Source of the DNA: Prosthecobacter vanneervenii | GTDB taxonomy: Bacteria > Verrucomicrobiota > Verrucomicrobiia > Verrucomicrobiales > Verrucomicrobiaceae | Length of the DNA: 64,000 nt | Assembly: GCF_014203095.1 (NCBI RefSeq) | Contig: NZ_JACHIG010000001.1 | Span: forward strand, 620,001-684,000 | Reading direction: 5' to 3' | Shown here: positions 45,070 to 53,701 of the stretch, in pieces | Numbering within the stretch: position 1 is the stretch's first letter | Layout of the letters: every line of letters begins with the position of its first letter | Position numbers and translations under genes: made by a program | Notes under the pieces: generated by a model | What the model saw: the letters and a program-made list of their open reading frames with translations, nothing else | The model's database searches: none | What the model was told of the DNA's origin: nothing

Positions 45070-46770
45070 ATGTCCGAAGCCGCAGCCCCCTCCCCCGCCT
45101 CCCTCGATTTCATCCGTGAAATGATCGCCGCCGATCTTGCCGCTGGTCGGAACGGCGGCCAGGTCGTGACCCGTTTCCCGCCGGAGCCCAACGGCTATCT
45201 GCACATCGGCCACGCCAAGAGCATCTGCCTGAACTTTGGCCTGGCCCAGGAACACGCTCCGAACGCGCGCTGCCACCTGCGCTTTGACGACACCAACCCC
45301 ACCAAGGAAGAAGTGGAGTACGTGGACAGCATCATGGCTGATGTGAAGTGGCTGGGCTTTGACTGGGGCACGAACCTGTACTACGCCAGCGACTACTTTG
45401 AAAAACTCTACGCCTTTGCCGAACAGCTCATCACGAAAGGTCTCGCCTATGTGGATGACCAGACGCACGAGGAGATGCGCGCCAACCGCGGCACGCTGAC
45501 CTCTCCGGGCACACGCAGTGCAGGTGCGGACCGCAGCGTGGAAGAAAATCTAGACCTCTTCCGCCGCATGCGGAAAGGTGAATTTAAGGAAGGACAGTGC
45601 GTGCTGCGTGCCAAGATCGACATGGCATCGCCGAACATGAACATGCGCGATCCGGTGATCTACCGCATCCTGCATGCGCACCATCACCGCACGGGAGACG
45701 CGTGGTGCATCTACCCGATGTACGACTACGCACACCCGCTGAGCGATGCGCTGGAGAGCATCACCCACAGCCTGTGCACGCTGGAGTTTGAGCACCACCG
45801 CCCGCTGTACGAATGGCTGATCAACAACGTGGACGGCCTGCCCGGCGCGCCCTACCAGCGTGAGTTTGCCCGCCTAAACCTGACCTACACCGTGATGAGC
45901 AAGCGTAAGCTGCTGCGTCTGGTGAAGGACAATCTGGTGAGCGGCTGGGATGACCCGCGCATGCCCACCATCAGCGGCATGCGCCGCCGTGGCATCACCG
46001 CCGCCGCCATCCGCAGCTTCTGCAAGACGATCGGCCTGACGAAGTTCAACTCGCTCACCGAGATCGCCCTGCTGGAACATGCCATCCGCGAAGACCTGAA
46101 CAAGGTGGCCCTGCGCGCCTATGGTGTGCTGCGTCCGATCAAGGTAGTGATCACCAACTACCCTAAGGACCAGATCGAATACTTTGAAGCGCCGAACCAC
46201 CCTGAAGATGCCGCCGCTGGCACACGCCAGGTACCGCTGTGCCGCGAGCTCTACATCGAGTCAGACGACTTCATGGAGGTGCCTGTGGACGGATTCCACC
46301 GTCTGAAGCCCGGTGGCGAGGTGCGCCTGAAATTCGCCTTCTGCATCATCTGCCAGGAGGTGATCAAGGACGCCGCAGGCAATATCGTGGAACTGCGCTG
46401 CACCTACGACGACGCCACCCGACACGGCAAGAAGCCCGAAGGCCGCACCAAACCCAAGGGCATCATCCACTGGGTCAGCGCCCGCCATGCCATCGATGCC
46501 ACTGTGCGTCTGTACGACCGCCTCTTCACCGTAGAGACGCCAGATGCGGATGCGGGTGAGGACGGCGACTTTGCGCAGTTCCTGAATCCGGCCTCTCTGG
46601 AAGTCATCACCAATGCCAAGCTGGAACCCTCGCTCAAAGAAGCCGCTCCCGGAAGCCTCTGGCAGTTTGAGCGCGTGGCGTATTTCTATGCGGACCCGAT
46701 TGATTCCAAGCCCGGAGCGCCCGTGTTTAACCGTACGGTGACGCTGAAGGACGGGTGGGGGAAGAAGTGA
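45070..46770 (+). CDS. glnS: glutaminyl-tRNA synthetase
   Basis: Class I synthetase that charges tRNA-Gln with glutamine. At 566 residues it is close to E. coli GlnRS (554). The HIGH motif is YLHIGHAKS (H45-H48), FDDTNPTKE follows, and the KMSKS equivalent is VMSKRKL (276-279 core). The anticodon-binding beta-barrels are complete through [13 protein letters not shown]. Presence of GlnRS means Gln-tRNA need not be made by the GatCAB route in this organism. ATG 45070; a single gene with a divergent purC. Confidence 0.95.
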   Translation: MSEAAAPSPASLDFIREMIAADLAAGRNGGQVVTRFPPEPNGYLHIGHAKSICLNFGLAQEHAPNARCHLRFDDTNPTKEEVEYVDSIMADVKWLGFDWGTNLYYASDYFEKLYAFAEQLITKGLAYVDDQTHEEMRANRGTLTSPGTRSAGADRSVEENLDLFRRMRKGEFKEGQCVLRAKIDMASPNMNMRDPVIYRILHAHHHRTGDAWCIYPMYDYAHPLSDALESITHSLCTLEFEHHRPLYEWLINNVDGLPGAPYQREFARLNLTYTVMSKRKLLRLVKDNLVSGWDDPRMPTISGMRRRGITAAAIRSFCKTIGLTKFNSLTEIALLEHAIREDLNKVALRAYGVLRPIKVVITNYPKDQIEYFEAPNHPEDAAAGTRQVPLCRELYIESDDFMEVPVDGFHRLKPGGEVRLKFAFCIICQEVIKDAAGNIVELRCTYDDATRHGKKPEGRTKPKGIIHWVSARHAIDATVRLYDRLFTVETPDADAGEDGDFAQFLNPASLEVITNAKLEPSLKEAAPGSLWQFERVAYFYADPIDSKPGAPVFNRTVTLKDGWGKK

Positions 46771-46892
46771 GTGAACCCCTCAACAACAGTTAGGTGTGGG
46801 CGTCTGCTAGCCATTCCAAAATTGGCCTGAGGATGTTTTGGCGCATCGGCAGGCGTGCGAGCACATTGTGAGGCAAGTCTTCCCCCTTCCCT

Positions 46893-47153
46893 ATGAAACT
46901 GATTCGTGATCTTGTGGTGCTCGGCTCGGGCATCGTCTCCGCCCTTTACCTGCTGAACATGGGTTTTGGCATTGTGGAGATCATTCCCGACAACACGCCC
47001 ATCTTTGGCAATCTGGATGAGGCGGCGGCCACGGCGCTGCTGATCAACTGCCTTGCCTATTTTGGCGTGGATCTGGGGCATTTGTTCAAGCGCAAGGACG
47101 CGAGCACAAAGCCTGCCCCTAAGACACATGACATTGACGTGGAGAAGATGTAA
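46893..47153 (+). CDS. hypothetical small membrane protein
   Basis: An 86-residue protein with two predicted helices, about 6-31 (LVVLGSGIVSALYLLNMGFG) and 46-64 (ATALLINCLAYFGVDLGHLF), then a charged tail (KRKDASTKPAPKTHDID). Two-helix proteins with an N-GFG turn are frequent in Verrucomicrobia, but the function is unknown to me. It follows glnS by 122 bases and converges with tgt. Coding status is supported by codon use and a good ATG, not by a known family. Confidence 0.55.
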   Translation: MKLIRDLVVLGSGIVSALYLLNMGFGIVEIIPDNTPIFGNLDEAAATALLINCLAYFGVDLGHLFKRKDASTKPAPKTHDIDVEKM

Positions 47154-47156
47154 ACC

Positions 47157-47203
47157 GAACTTCCAAGTTCGGTGGCGGGCGGGAACGAGCTTGGAAGTCG
47201 TTC
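47157..47203. terminator. palindromic element between convergent genes
   Basis: GAACTTCCAAGTTC is itself a 6-2-6 palindrome, and ACTTCCAAG (47159-47167) pairs with CTTGGAAGT (47190-47198). It sits exactly between the small membrane protein gene and tgt, both ending here. Possible bidirectional terminator or a dispersed repeat. Confidence 0.45.
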
Positions 47204-47207
47204 TACA

Positions 47208-48839
47208 TCATGCCCGCGGCAACAAGACGTCTGCGGCAGGAGCTTGTGCATCCACAGCAGCGCCGTGCACCAGCGTCCACTTCAGCCCGATGCAGTAGCG
47301 GGATTCCCAGACATCGCGGCGGATGAGGGTGTCTGCGGCGCCGTGGCGGAGATAGGGGAAGTGGCGCTTGTGATGAAGGGCGAGGCGCAGCGGGGAAAGG
47401 TCATCGCTGAAGCTGACAAGATGCAGCGGGCGCACGTGGCCTTTGGCGGCTTCGGCTTCGTAGAGCAGGATCACCGCGAGGGCGGTGGCGGCGGCGTCCA
47501 GGTGCGTGTCCCACACGACCAGCGGCGGGGAGTCGGCGGGCTGGCGCAGGTGCTGCACGATCTGGGATTCGGTGGTGGCATCGAGCTGCGGCGTGGTGCA
47601 AACCGTGCGCGTCGAGATGCGGTGGCGGATCGCCGGTGGATCGCCGCAGAGTTCGTAGTCTCCTACCATTTCCACCTTGGTGGAGGTGCGCTTGGGATGG
47701 GTAACGGGGTGGTCGATGTCCTCGATGGGCAGGATCTCGCGCCAGTGGTGGTACAACGGCAGGAAGCGATCCTCGAGTATGCTCTGGCGCACCTCGCGCA
47801 TGAGCTGGTGATAGAAGTGGATATTGTGCTGGCCCACGAGCGTCCAGCCGAGCGGCTCCTGAGTTTTGGTCAGATGGTGCAGGTAGGCGCGGGTGTGCGT
47901 AGAGCACACCGGGCAGGTGCAGGCGGGGTCCAGAGGTGCCTCGCTAAATTTGTACACGGAGCGACGCAGCTCCACAATGCCGCGGGAGGTAAAGGCGGTG
48001 CCGCGCTTGGCCACCTGCGTGGGAATGATGCAGTCAAACATGTCCACGCCACGGTGCACGGCCTCCAGCACGTCCAGTGGTGTGCCCACCCCCATGAGGT
48101 AGCGCGGGCGGTCTGCGGGCAGCAGGGCAGCGGTGAGCTCGCAGACGTCCTCGCGCTCCTGCTTTTCCTCGCCCACGGCCAAGCCACCGATGGCGAAGCC
48201 GTCGAAGTCGAGCTGCATGAGGCCCTCGGCACTCTCGCGGCGGAGCTGCGGATAGAGCGCCCCCTGCACGATGCCAAACATGGACTGCGGCGAGTCCTCA
48301 CGTGCAGCGAGACTGCGTACCGCCCAGCGCTGAGTGATCTGCAGGGCCGCGCGTGCGGCTTTCTCATCTGCCGTGGAAGGAATGCACTGGTCCAGCACCA
48401 TCATGATGTCGCTGCCGATGGCACGCTGAGTCTGGATGCTGAGCTCAGGGCTGAGAAGGATACGCTGACCATCCACGTAGCTCTGGAAGACAGCCCCCTT
48501 CTCTGTCATCTCACGCGAGTGGGGCAGCGAAAAAATCTGGTAGCCACCGGAGTCTGTGAGAACCGAGCCGGGCCACTTCATGAACTTATGAATGCCGCCG
48601 AGTTTGGAGAAAACATCCGGGCCGGGGCGAAGCAGCAGGTGGTAGGTATTTGCCAGCAGGATCTGCGAACCGGACTCATGCAGCGACTCCTGCGTCTGCG
48701 CCTTCACCGTGGCCTGAGTGCCCACCGGCATGAAGAGCGGCGAGCGTATGGTGCCGTGCAGCGTATGAAAGGTGGTGGCACGTGCACGAGAACCGGAGGC
48801 CTGGGCATCGAGCTGAAACTGGAGACGAGAGGGGGACAT
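47208..48839 (-). CDS. tgt: queuine tRNA-ribosyltransferase (Tgt) with methyltransferase-like C-terminal extension
   Basis: Replaces guanine 34 with preQ1 in tRNAs with GUN anticodons. The Tgt part (residues 1 to about 364) shows VLTDSGGYQIFSL, then GGLAVGEEK, LMGVGTPLDVLEAVHRGVD and DMFDCIIPT (nucleophile Asp), and the zinc site CTCPVCSTHTRAYLHHL. The protein is 543 residues against the usual 370-390. The extra about 179 residues include VVWDTHLDAAATALAVILLY and RPLHLVSFSDDLSPLRLAL, which resemble the SAM-binding half of MnmC-like methyltransferases, but it stops near ADVLLPRA before the usual catalytic D-P-F motif. ATG 48839. Followed 29 bases upstream by the helicase gene. Confidence 0.88.
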   Translation of the reverse strand: MSPSRLQFQLDAQASGSRARATTFHTLHGTIRSPLFMPVGTQATVKAQTQESLHESGSQILLANTYHLLLRPGPDVFSKLGGIHKFMKWPGSVLTDSGGYQIFSLPHSREMTEKGAVFQSYVDGQRILLSPELSIQTQRAIGSDIMMVLDQCIPSTADEKAARAALQITQRWAVRSLAAREDSPQSMFGIVQGALYPQLRRESAEGLMQLDFDGFAIGGLAVGEEKQEREDVCELTAALLPADRPRYLMGVGTPLDVLEAVHRGVDMFDCIIPTQVAKRGTAFTSRGIVELRRSVYKFSEAPLDPACTCPVCSTHTRAYLHHLTKTQEPLGWTLVGQHNIHFYHQLMREVRQSILEDRFLPLYHHWREILPIEDIDHPVTHPKRTSTKVEMVGDYELCGDPPAIRHRISTRTVCTTPQLDATTESQIVQHLRQPADSPPLVVWDTHLDAAATALAVILLYEAEAAKGHVRPLHLVSFSDDLSPLRLALHHKRHFPYLRHGAADTLIRRDVWESRYCIGLKWTLVHGAAVDAQAPAADVLLPRA

Positions 48840-48868
48840 GAGGCGCCAAACGGCAGGCAGGCGGGTGA

Positions 48869-50881
48869 TTACGTCTGCTGATCCGCCAGCATGGCGCGAA
48901 GCCCGGAGAAGAAGTTCGTGTTTTCCTCCTGAGTCGTGGTCTCGTTCATGTGCCGTGTGTAGTCCAGCTCTTCGACGTATTTGCGATCCAGCTCCTTCAG
49001 GAAGGTGCTGGGGGCGCTGGTCTGTTTCTTGCCCCACTTCATGCGGATGCGCGTGTGGCTGAGCGTAAGCTTCTGCTTGGCCCGGGTGATGCCCACATAG
49101 AAGAGGCGGCGCTCCTCGTCCACACGACCTTCGTCAAAGCTGCGCTTGTGAGGCAGGATGCCCTGCTCCATGCCAGGCAGGAAAACGACGGGAAACTCGA
49201 GTCCTTTGGACGCGTGCATGGTGATCAGGCACACGCCTTTTTTCTTTTCGATATCGTCCTTCTCCTCGCGATCGTCATTGAGGCACACCTCGTCCAAGAA
49301 ACCGGCAAGGCCGCTGGCGCGATCCCTCTCCGCGTGGTTGGCCATGCTCTTGAGCAGCTCATTGACGCCGTTTTCCCAACCGGTGAAATCATCCGGCTCT
49401 TTGGCTGCTTTTTTGAGATAATCCATGTAGCCGACCTCAAGAATCAGGGCCTGCGTCATGTCCACAAGCTGCGTGCCTGGGGTGTTCGCAGGGCCGGAAT
49501 ACTTGGTGATGAGCGCAGTGAAATTGCGAATGGCATTGCGGCCCTTCTCAGGGATCTGGCGCAGGAAGTCCTCATCGCACAAGGCCACCCAGATGCTGTG
49601 GTGCTTCTCCATGCTGCGCTCTCGCGCCAGTTCGGCGGTGGCACTGCCGATGCCGCGAGTGGGCGTGTTTAGAATTCTCAGCAGCGCCATGTCATCGTGC
49701 GGATTGTGCAGCACGCTGAGGTAGCTGACGAGATCCTTCACCTCGCGGCGGTCAAAGAAGCTGCGGGCGCCCACCACGCGGTAGGCGATCTTGCGCTGGC
49801 GGAAGGCCTGCTCCAGCACCCGCGACTGCTCGTTGGTGCGAAAGAGCACGGCAAACTCCTCCAGAGGCTGCTTGTTGGCGAAGTGCGCGGTTTCCACCTC
49901 CTTCGCGATCATATCCGCCTCCTCTTTCTCATCCTCAGTGACGATGAGGCGAACGAGGTCGTTGCCGTGATTGCGGCTCCAGAGAGACTTGGGGCGACGT
50001 CCCGCGTTGTTTTTGATGAGGCTGTTGGCCGTGTGCAGGATGGGCGTGGTGCTGCGGTAGTTTTCCTCCAGCTTCACCACGTGTGGATTGGGGAAGAAGT
50101 TTTCGAATTCGGTGATGTTGGTAATCTCCGCACCACGCCAGCCGTAGATGGACTGGTCGTCATCGCCCACCACGCAGACGTTGTATGGTGCAGGCACCAG
50201 GGCGCGCAGCAGGCGCATCTGCAGGGAGTTGGTGTCCTGGAATTCGTCCACCATCACGTAATGGTGGCGGCTCTGCACTGTGGCGCGCACCTGGGCATTT
50301 TCTTCCAGCAACTTCACCCCGAGGATGATGAGGTCATCGAAGTCCATGACGTTCAGCCCGCGCATCTCATCCATGTACTTCTCCATGACCGCGGCATCGA
50401 GGTTTTCCTTGGGATCTCCGAGCCCCTCTCCCGCGTTCTTGGCCTTGCTGATGCGCATGAGCGCCATGCTGGGGTCCAGCGTCTCGTCCTTCACCAGGAG
50501 AGTCTGAAGCACGCGCTTGATCAGCGTCTCCTGCTCTCCCTGGCTGTAGATGGCGAAGTTGTTTTTGTAGCCCACGTGCTCGGCAAACTCACGCAGCAGG
50601 CGGACGCAGAAGGCGTGGAAGGTGCCAACGACAACTTTTTTGCCCAAGCCGTCGCGCACCATGCCTTTGATACGCTCGCGCATTTCATTGGCGGCCTTGT
50701 TGGTGAAGGTGACGGACAGAATGTTCTTCGGGTTGATGCCCTCGTTCACCATGTAGCTGATGCGCGCGGTGAGCACGCGCGTCTTGCCGGTGCCAGCACC
50801 TGCGAGAATGAGCAGCGGTCCGTGGATGTGTGTGGCCGCCTCGCGCTGCTGGGCATTGAGTGTTCCAGTAAATCCGCTCAT
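48869..50881 (-). CDS. pcrA: ATP-dependent DNA helicase, UvrD/PcrA/Rep family
   Basis: Superfamily 1A 3'-5' helicase for repair and replication restart. At 670 residues it is similar to Rep/PcrA. Q motif LNAQQREAA and Walker A AGAGTGKT (27-34) are at the start; motif II DEFQDTN, motif III GDDDQSIYGWRGA, motif IV LEENYRST, motif V LITMHASKGLEFPVVF and motif VI EERRLFYVGITRAKQKL follow. ATG 50881 overlaps the stop of the upstream HldE-PurN gene by 4 bases. The exact subfamily name (PcrA, UvrD or Rep) cannot be settled from motifs alone. Confidence 0.9.
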   Translation of the reverse strand: MSGFTGTLNAQQREAATHIHGPLLILAGAGTGKTRVLTARISYMVNEGINPKNILSVTFTNKAANEMRERIKGMVRDGLGKKVVVGTFHAFCVRLLREFAEHVGYKNNFAIYSQGEQETLIKRVLQTLLVKDETLDPSMALMRISKAKNAGEGLGDPKENLDAAVMEKYMDEMRGLNVMDFDDLIILGVKLLEENAQVRATVQSRHHYVMVDEFQDTNSLQMRLLRALVPAPYNVCVVGDDDQSIYGWRGAEITNITEFENFFPNPHVVKLEENYRSTTPILHTANSLIKNNAGRRPKSLWSRNHGNDLVRLIVTEDEKEEADMIAKEVETAHFANKQPLEEFAVLFRTNEQSRVLEQAFRQRKIAYRVVGARSFFDRREVKDLVSYLSVLHNPHDDMALLRILNTPTRGIGSATAELARERSMEKHHSIWVALCDEDFLRQIPEKGRNAIRNFTALITKYSGPANTPGTQLVDMTQALILEVGYMDYLKKAAKEPDDFTGWENGVNELLKSMANHAERDRASGLAGFLDEVCLNDDREEKDDIEKKKGVCLITMHASKGLEFPVVFLPGMEQGILPHKRSFDEGRVDEERRLFYVGITRAKQKLTLSHTRIRMKWGKKQTSAPSTFLKELDRKYVEELDYTRHMNETTTQEENTNFFSGLRAMLADQQT

Positions 50882-51987
50882 GATAACCCCTTTCCTCCAC
50901 GCACGGGCAGGCCGCGCTCACGCCATTCATTGAGCACCTGAGGCAGCAACTTGTGCTCCTCCACCTTGATGCGTGCATGCAGTTTCTCGGCCGTGTCGCC
51001 AGCCAGCACGGGCACCGAGGCCTGAGCCAGAATACGTCCGGCATCAATCTCTGCAGTGACGAGATGCACGGTGCAGCCGGTTTCCTGATCACCTGCATCG
51101 ATGGCCATCTGCGGCGCATTGGCGCCCTTATGCTTTGGCAGCAGCGAGGGATGCACATTCACAATGCGCCCGGCATAGGCGCTGATCACCGGCTCTTTAA
51201 GAATGCGCATGAAGCCCGCCAGCACAACGACGTCAACGCGAGCACGCTCCAGGTGCTCATAGATCTCCTTTTGCGCGGCATCGCTGAGGCGGCGTGTATT
51301 GGCACCGCCGTCCACATACAGGGCGGGCACTCCGGCCGCTTGCGCGATCTGACGGAAACCTGAGTCAGCCTGATCGGTGATGGTGACAACCATCTGCGCA
51401 CGCAGCTTTGGATCTGCGATGATGGCGGCAAGGTTTGAGCCTGCGCCAGAGCCCAGCACAGCAATGCGCAGCCCGCATTCGCCAGCGGCGGCTTGAGTTC
51501 CATCTCCTGCCAGCATCTTATTGATGGTGCTGGTAGTGGAGCGTCCTGGGACAAGTGGCAGAATGCGAATCTCTGCGCGAACGTGTTCCAAAGCTGTACG
51601 CTCTTCACGGTTAAGAGAATCCACCGTGTAATCCCCACCTTTGGCATAAACGTGGGGTTGAATCGCTTCGATGAGCGAAGTGGCACGCTCATCTCCAAAA
51701 ACAACAACAGCATCCACGGCACGCAGGGCAGCCATGACTTCAGCGCGGTCATTTTCCGAATTGAGGGGACGATCCGGCCCTTTGAGCTTGCGGACAGATT
51801 CGTCGGAATTCAAAGCCACCACCATGGCATCTCCGAGAGCGCGAGCCTGCTCGAGATAACGCACATGGCCAGCATGCAGCAAATCAAAGCAGCCATTGGT
51901 GAAGACCAGCTTTTTTCCCTGCTGGTCCAGGGTGTCACGCAAACGCCGGACGTCGGCGATGGTGGCGGGTGTGTAGTCAGCGGACAT
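50878..51987 (-). CDS. fused HldE-type nucleotidyltransferase and phosphoribosylglycinamide formyltransferase
   Basis: A 369-residue single frame with two enzymes. Residues 1-165 are an HldE C-terminal-type (RfaE2) adenylyltransferase for heptose-1-phosphate: FTNGCFDLLHAGHVRYL (HxGH-type motif within 29-45), then VYAKGGDY and PGRSTTSTINKML. Residues 172-369 are PurN (GAR transformylase): LGSGAGSNLAAI (178-189), the catalytic NVHPSLLPKHKG (N277, H279) and TAEIDAGRIL (D315). The two belong to LPS-core and purine synthesis. All catalytic residues of both halves are present, so both should be active. ATG 51987; it overlaps the helicase by ATGA. Confidence 0.88.
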   Translation of the reverse strand: MSADYTPATIADVRRLRDTLDQQGKKLVFTNGCFDLLHAGHVRYLEQARALGDAMVVALNSDESVRKLKGPDRPLNSENDRAEVMAALRAVDAVVVFGDERATSLIEAIQPHVYAKGGDYTVDSLNREERTALEHVRAEIRILPLVPGRSTTSTINKMLAGDGTQAAAGECGLRIAVLGSGAGSNLAAIIADPKLRAQMVVTITDQADSGFRQIAQAAGVPALYVDGGANTRRLSDAAQKEIYEHLERARVDVVVLAGFMRILKEPVISAYAGRIVNVHPSLLPKHKGANAPQMAIDAGDQETGCTVHLVTAEIDAGRILAQASVPVLAGDTAEKLHARIKVEEHKLLPQVLNEWRERGLPVRGGKGLS

Positions 51988-52239
51988 GCGCACTGCTAAT
52001 GGCGTGAACCTGAACGGATGCAAGGAACGAGCATCTGGAAAAATACGCCTCTTCAAAAGAGTGAAGAAGCATCATCATCTGGTGGCTTGACAACGCGCAT
52101 GAAGTTGCCGCCGCCATTCCCCCGTCGTTCGACCTGTGGGCATCTTCATTCAATTTCACACCCATCTTTGCGGGGATGCAGGATCATGCGATTAGCCGAG
52201 CCTGAACACCTATTCAGGCCTGCAGCAAAGATGCAAAAA
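51988..52239. other. intergenic region upstream of the HldE-PurN gene
   Basis: No gene is supported. It holds a hairpin GCCTGAA-CACCTA-TTCAGGC (52200-52219). The rest should include the promoter of the minus-strand operon, but I cannot place clear hexamers. Confidence 0.4.
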
Positions 52240-52266
52240 AAAGCGGGAGGCAAAACCTCCCGCTTT
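52240..52266 (-). terminator. rho-independent terminator
   Basis: An 11-bp perfect stem (AAAGCGGGAGG / CCTCCCGCTTT) with loop CAAAA. On the minus strand it is followed by a T-tract (complement of the A-run 52235-52240) and lies 22 bases after the stop of the minus-strand gene at 52289. Confidence 0.85.
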
Positions 52267-52288
52267 AAAAAATATGTCTCAAATCTGA

Positions 52289-53083
52289 TCAGCCCTGCTT
52301 GGACACCACTTTATCAGAGCTGCTTTCCAGAACGGAAGCGCCAGGATCACGAGTGAGCGGCCAGTAGGCGTCCATGTTGAGCTTGGCAGGAGGTGTCATC
52401 TTGAACTGCTTGCCGTCCTTGGTGACAAAACCTTGGTATGCCAGAGGCATCAGCGTTATGCAGACACGCTCCTGATCAAACTTCTGAACATGCAGCGCAG
52501 CAGCGAAGGTGCTTTTTTGATCGAGCACCAGCGTATCGCCGGCTTGATAAGGATCCGCTTTATCTTTGTTGCCAGGCAGCACGATCTCAATATCCACGTC
52601 TTCAATGTCAGCAGAGCGCGCACGCACCACCCAGCCATCGGTGATAACATCAGAAGCAGTAAGAGGCCGTGCATTGATCACCTGGAAGCTGCCTTTGACA
52701 TAAAGCGGCTGCTCCTGTTTGTAGTTGCGGATGTAGGAGCGCTTCAGAAGGTCATTCTTCACCGCGAGCTGTTCACGATTAAAGGAATAGAACTCTGCTA
52801 GCAAATCGCGCGCCGGCAGGAATTTCCCCTGTGGAACGGTGTAGTTGGTAAACTTGCGAAGCGGGTCGAGTTTATCGAAACGCGACAGCACGCGGTAGTT
52901 GAATGGTTTTTCAGGATGCGCGAACACCATGATGCTGAAGAACCAGCAAAAAGTGGCAAAGCCCATCAGCAAAGTGATGAGAATCGTCCACCAGAAGATG
53001 CCTCCGGAGTCTTTCTTCTTGGAAAAACTGCCACCGCCGTAGGAGCGGTACTCGTTGCCGTCGCTCAAAAATCGGATTTGCAT
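52289..53083 (-). CDS. hypothetical membrane-anchored protein
   Basis: A 264-residue protein. After a short cytoplasmic N-terminus rich in Gly/Ser/Lys (RSYGGGSFSKKKDSGG) there is one transmembrane helix at about 28-55 (FWWTILITLLMGFATFCWFF), then about 210 extracytoplasmic residues with alternating strands (DGWVVRARSADIEDVDIEIV; YQAGDTLVLDQKSTFAAAL). No family recognised; similar single-pass proteins seem conserved in Verrucomicrobia. ATG 53083; the AT-rich 143 bases upstream probably hold its promoter. It ends at a strong terminator, so it is monocistronic. Confidence 0.72.
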   Translation of the reverse strand: MQIRFLSDGNEYRSYGGGSFSKKKDSGGIFWWTILITLLMGFATFCWFFSIMVFAHPEKPFNYRVLSRFDKLDPLRKFTNYTVPQGKFLPARDLLAEFYSFNREQLAVKNDLLKRSYIRNYKQEQPLYVKGSFQVINARPLTASDVITDGWVVRARSADIEDVDIEIVLPGNKDKADPYQAGDTLVLDQKSTFAAALHVQKFDQERVCITLMPLAYQGFVTKDGKQFKMTPPAKLNMDAYWPLTRDPGASVLESSSDKVVSKQG

Positions 53084-53226
53084 AACAGAATTGCGAAAAT
53101 TTTAGTTTCTATAAAACAGATATGTTCAAATTCTACAATATTGACGGATTTTGAAAAGGAAATTTTGTGAATAAGTTGGCAGATACTTTGCTTCTATTGC
53201 TTTAGCTTGGTCAAATAATCCAAGGC

Positions 53227-53565
53227 TTACTTTTCTGTCGGCTGCGGTTCAAAAGAGGTGCCGCAGCCACAACTGCGGGCTGCATTGGGGTTGTTGAGCT
53301 TGAAACCGGAATCCGCAAGAGAGTCCACGTAATCGATTTCGCAGCCGCGCAGGAAACCGATGCTGTCTGGCCCAATGATGACAGAGACCCCCTCCTGCTC
53401 GTGCACGGCATCCCCTTCCCGAGACTGGTCTAGCGCCATCACATATTGGAAGCCCGCGCAGCCTCCCTTCTCTACGCTGAGGCGCAACCCGGTGCCGGGC
53501 GCAGCCTGTTTTTCGGCGATAAGGGACTTCAGATGGTCGATGGCGCTGGAGGTCAGGGAAATCAT
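53227..53565 (-). CDS. erpA: iron-sulfur cluster insertion protein, ErpA/IscA family
   Basis: A-type carrier that delivers Fe-S clusters to apoproteins. At 112 residues it has the three cluster-binding cysteines in the standard places: C36 in KGGCAGFQY and C100/C102 in SCGCGTSF. ISLTSSAIDHLKSL at the N-terminus and GFKLNNPNAARSCGCG near the end are family hallmarks. The start at 53565 (MISLTSS) is chosen; the frame is open for 129 codons upstream without family similarity. Divergent from mutL. Whether it is ErpA, IscA or SufA cannot be decided without isc/suf neighbours. Confidence 0.9.
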   Translation of the reverse strand: MISLTSSAIDHLKSLIAEKQAAPGTGLRLSVEKGGCAGFQYVMALDQSREGDAVHEQEGVSVIIGPDSIGFLRGCEIDYVDSLADSGFKLNNPNAARSCGCGTSFEPQPTEK

Positions 53566-53701
53566 GCGAGGCAGAACAAAAGGAAGAAGCAGCCAGATGG
53601 CCGAGAAGCACGGAGATTGCAAATCCCCATCAGGCGTCCAAGGTAACAATCTTGTATGACTATAGAGGCTACGCTCCCCGCCATACACTTTATCCAATTT
53701 C

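Noticed and set aside
47172..48881. 569-codon plus-strand frame opposite tgt
   Set aside because: Antisense shadow; tgt has zinc and active-site motifs in the other strand.
49697..50941. 414-codon plus-strand frame opposite the helicase
   Set aside because: His/Val/Glu-rich shadow without recognisable family.
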